From Chlorobiota bacterium (lineage in GTDB: Bacteria > Bacteroidota > Bacteroidia > JAADEI01), in NCBI GenBank assembly GCA_013153515.1, contig JAADEI010000030.1:1-32725 (forward strand): DNA of 32,725 nt, given 5' to 3'. Positions 31,719 to 32,725 of this stretch are shown here, piece by piece. The position numbers and the translations under genes are program-made. Below the pieces are notes generated by a model that saw only the letters and a list, made by a program, of their open reading frames with translations, was not told where the DNA came from and did no database searches. Each line of letters starts with the position of its first letter. Position 1 is the first letter of the stretch.

Positions 31719-32725
31719 TTATACTAAAAAATGGCTTGATGCTCTATATACGATGAAGGCGAACAGATAGGCAAGAGTCCAAGTGTATGCAATCTCCCAT
31801 AGAACCATTTTCCAGCCAGCCTCGTGTTTCATAATTGCCAGCGTGCTCATGCACAACATAGCGAAAATGTAGAAAACAAGTAGGGATAGCAGGACGGGTG
31901 TTGTGATCGCTTCATCATGGGCAAGGAAATCATGCAGGTGTTCAATGGCACTCTCGTCCATTAATCCATACAGGCTTGCCATAGTGCTCACAAACACTTC
32001 CCGTGCCGCAAAGGAAGACAAAATCCCTACGGTGATCTTCCAGTCGTAGCCAATGGGTTCAAACACAGGTTGGATGGCTTTCCCAATGTGTCCTAATAGG
32101 CTTTCCTCAACACTTGCAGGCTCAACGTATTCCAATTTGCCGTCTGCCAAGGTGCTAAACTGATGAATGCTTATGTTTCCAAGAATCCAAAGAATGATGG
32201 TCATTACGATAATAATCTTAGTTACGCCCTTTATGAATATTAGGACTTTAAGCCATGTGGAATATAAAGCGTTTCTCAGGGAAGGAATTTGATAATCTGG
32301 CAATTCAATAATGCTCCCAATGGGTTTGTCGTCTTTAGCAGGAACGATTTTGTTTACTATCCAAGCGGAAACGAGCACAGCAAGGATGGAAAACATATAT
32401 ATCCCGAACAGGACAAGCCCTTGCAATTGAACAGGTCCCACATACACATTGGGAACCAATATGCCCACAATGAGTAGATAGACAGGTAATCTGGCAGAAC
32501 AACTGGTTAGCGGAGTAACGAACATAGTAATCAGTCGTCTCCTCTTGTTCTTAATTATCCTTGTTGACATTATAGCGGGCACTGCACAGGCAAATCCACT
32601 AAGCAGAGGGACTATGCTCAAACCTTCCATACCTAATTTCCTAAATAGCGAATCACTCAGAACACTCATTCTGGACAGATAGCCCGTGTCTTCAAGCAAA
32701 GTGATAAGGAAGAAAAGTATGGCTA
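31719..32725 (-). CDS. feoB: Ferrous iron transporter FeoB, C-terminal part
   Basis: The reading frame is open to the right window edge, so only ~335 C-terminal residues are present; the GTPase domain lies outside. The visible part is the membrane Fe2+ channel: AILFFLITLLEDTGYLSRMS with DSLFRKLGMEGLSIVPLLSG, FACAVPAIMSTRIIKNKRRR, and the second gate motif LITMFVTPLTSCSARLPVYL. Conserved Cys occur in both gates (FACAVP, TSCSARLP), as in the family. After that come GITKIIIVMTIILWILGNIS-like helices and SSFAAREVFVSTMASLYG. FeoB takes up ferrous iron across the inner membrane. An in-frame TTG at 32699 is an internal Leu, not a start. Confidence 0.95.
   Translation of the reverse strand, partial: AILFFLITLLEDTGYLSRMSVLSDSLFRKLGMEGLSIVPLLSGFACAVPAIMSTRIIKNKRRRLITMFVTPLTSCSARLPVYLLIVGILVPNVYVGPVQLQGLVLFGIYMFSILAVLVSAWIVNKIVPAKDDKPIGSIIELPDYQIPSLRNALYSTWLKVLIFIKGVTKIIIVMTIILWILGNISIHQFSTLADGKLEYVEPASVEESLLGHIGKAIQPVFEPIGYDWKITVGILSSFAAREVFVSTMASLYGLMDESAIEHLHDFLAHDEAITTPVLLSLLVFYIFAMLCMSTLAIMKHEAGWKMVLWEIAYTWTLAYLFAFIVYRASSHFLV

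Noticed and set aside
32289-32477. 62-residue + strand frame opposite feoB
   Set aside because: Antisense to conserved FeoB membrane helices; no support.
1-32725. CRISPR array, transposon, integrase or prophage
   Set aside because: No direct-repeat array, no terminal inverted repeats and no transposase, integrase or phage structural motifs were seen in any reading frame.

Overview
The window looks like chromosomal DNA of a member of the Bacteroidota; the sequence does not let me name a genus. The clues are a secreted PKD-domain protein ending in a type IX secretion (T9SS) sorting-type domain, a promoter that fits the Bacteroidota pattern (TTTG, about 20 bases, TAnnTTTG), weak or absent Shine-Dalgarno sequences, an ECF sigma factor followed by a predicted anti-sigma/beta-barrel fusion, and several Bacteroidota-style small lipoproteins. 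Most genes are ordinary core metabolism. I see no phage, insertion sequence, CRISPR array or rRNA.

Layout, left (1-8.4 kb, + strand): the 3' end of an LD-carboxypeptidase gene; a secreted PKD/T9SS protein with its own promoter; a terminator; then thyA-folA-hemD (thymidylate, folate and tetrapyrrole synthesis); then a 583-residue unknown protein overlapping a secreted propeller-like protein, followed by a secreted DUF4412/LolA-like protein.

Middle (8.6-16.5 kb, - strand): a long run, probably one transcript starting near 16.52 kb, encodes a peptide-type ABC importer binding protein, two unusually enlarged permeases, an exported unknown protein that starts inside the second permease gene, a multi-pass membrane protein and accD. 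accD carries a striking C11-A8 homopolymer in its first codons. tRNA-Leu and tRNA-Ala follow on the same strand.

Centre right (16.5-24.3 kb): tRNA-Gly, a flippase-like (LPG-synthase TM) protein, a YfhO-family membrane protein and cinA form a + strand group. A small eight-cysteine zinc protein, tRNA-Asn and initiator tRNA-fMet lie on the - strand, then proline dehydrogenase (+). Convergent to it is a - strand group of two tiny paralogous lipoproteins and a low-molecular-weight tyrosine phosphatase.

Right (24.3-32.7 kb): a - strand ECF sigma operon (putative lipoprotein, sigma factor, anti-sigma/beta-barrel protein); divergent from it rtcB and a small unknown gene (+); a - strand operon of three lipoproteins, two of which belong to the same tiny family as those at 24 kb; a large secreted leucine-rich repeat protein (+); and the C-terminal part of FeoB (-), cut by the window edge.

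The most novel item is the four-member family of 60-75-residue lipoproteins sharing C-x4-D-W-x-C-x-C and I-T-[ND]-[QE]-x3-D-A-x3-C. Other items worth a second look are the homopolymer in accD, the enlarged OppB/OppC pair, the possible CTG start of the phosphatase, the hairpin abutting a start codon at 4.36 kb, and very short mRNA leaders.
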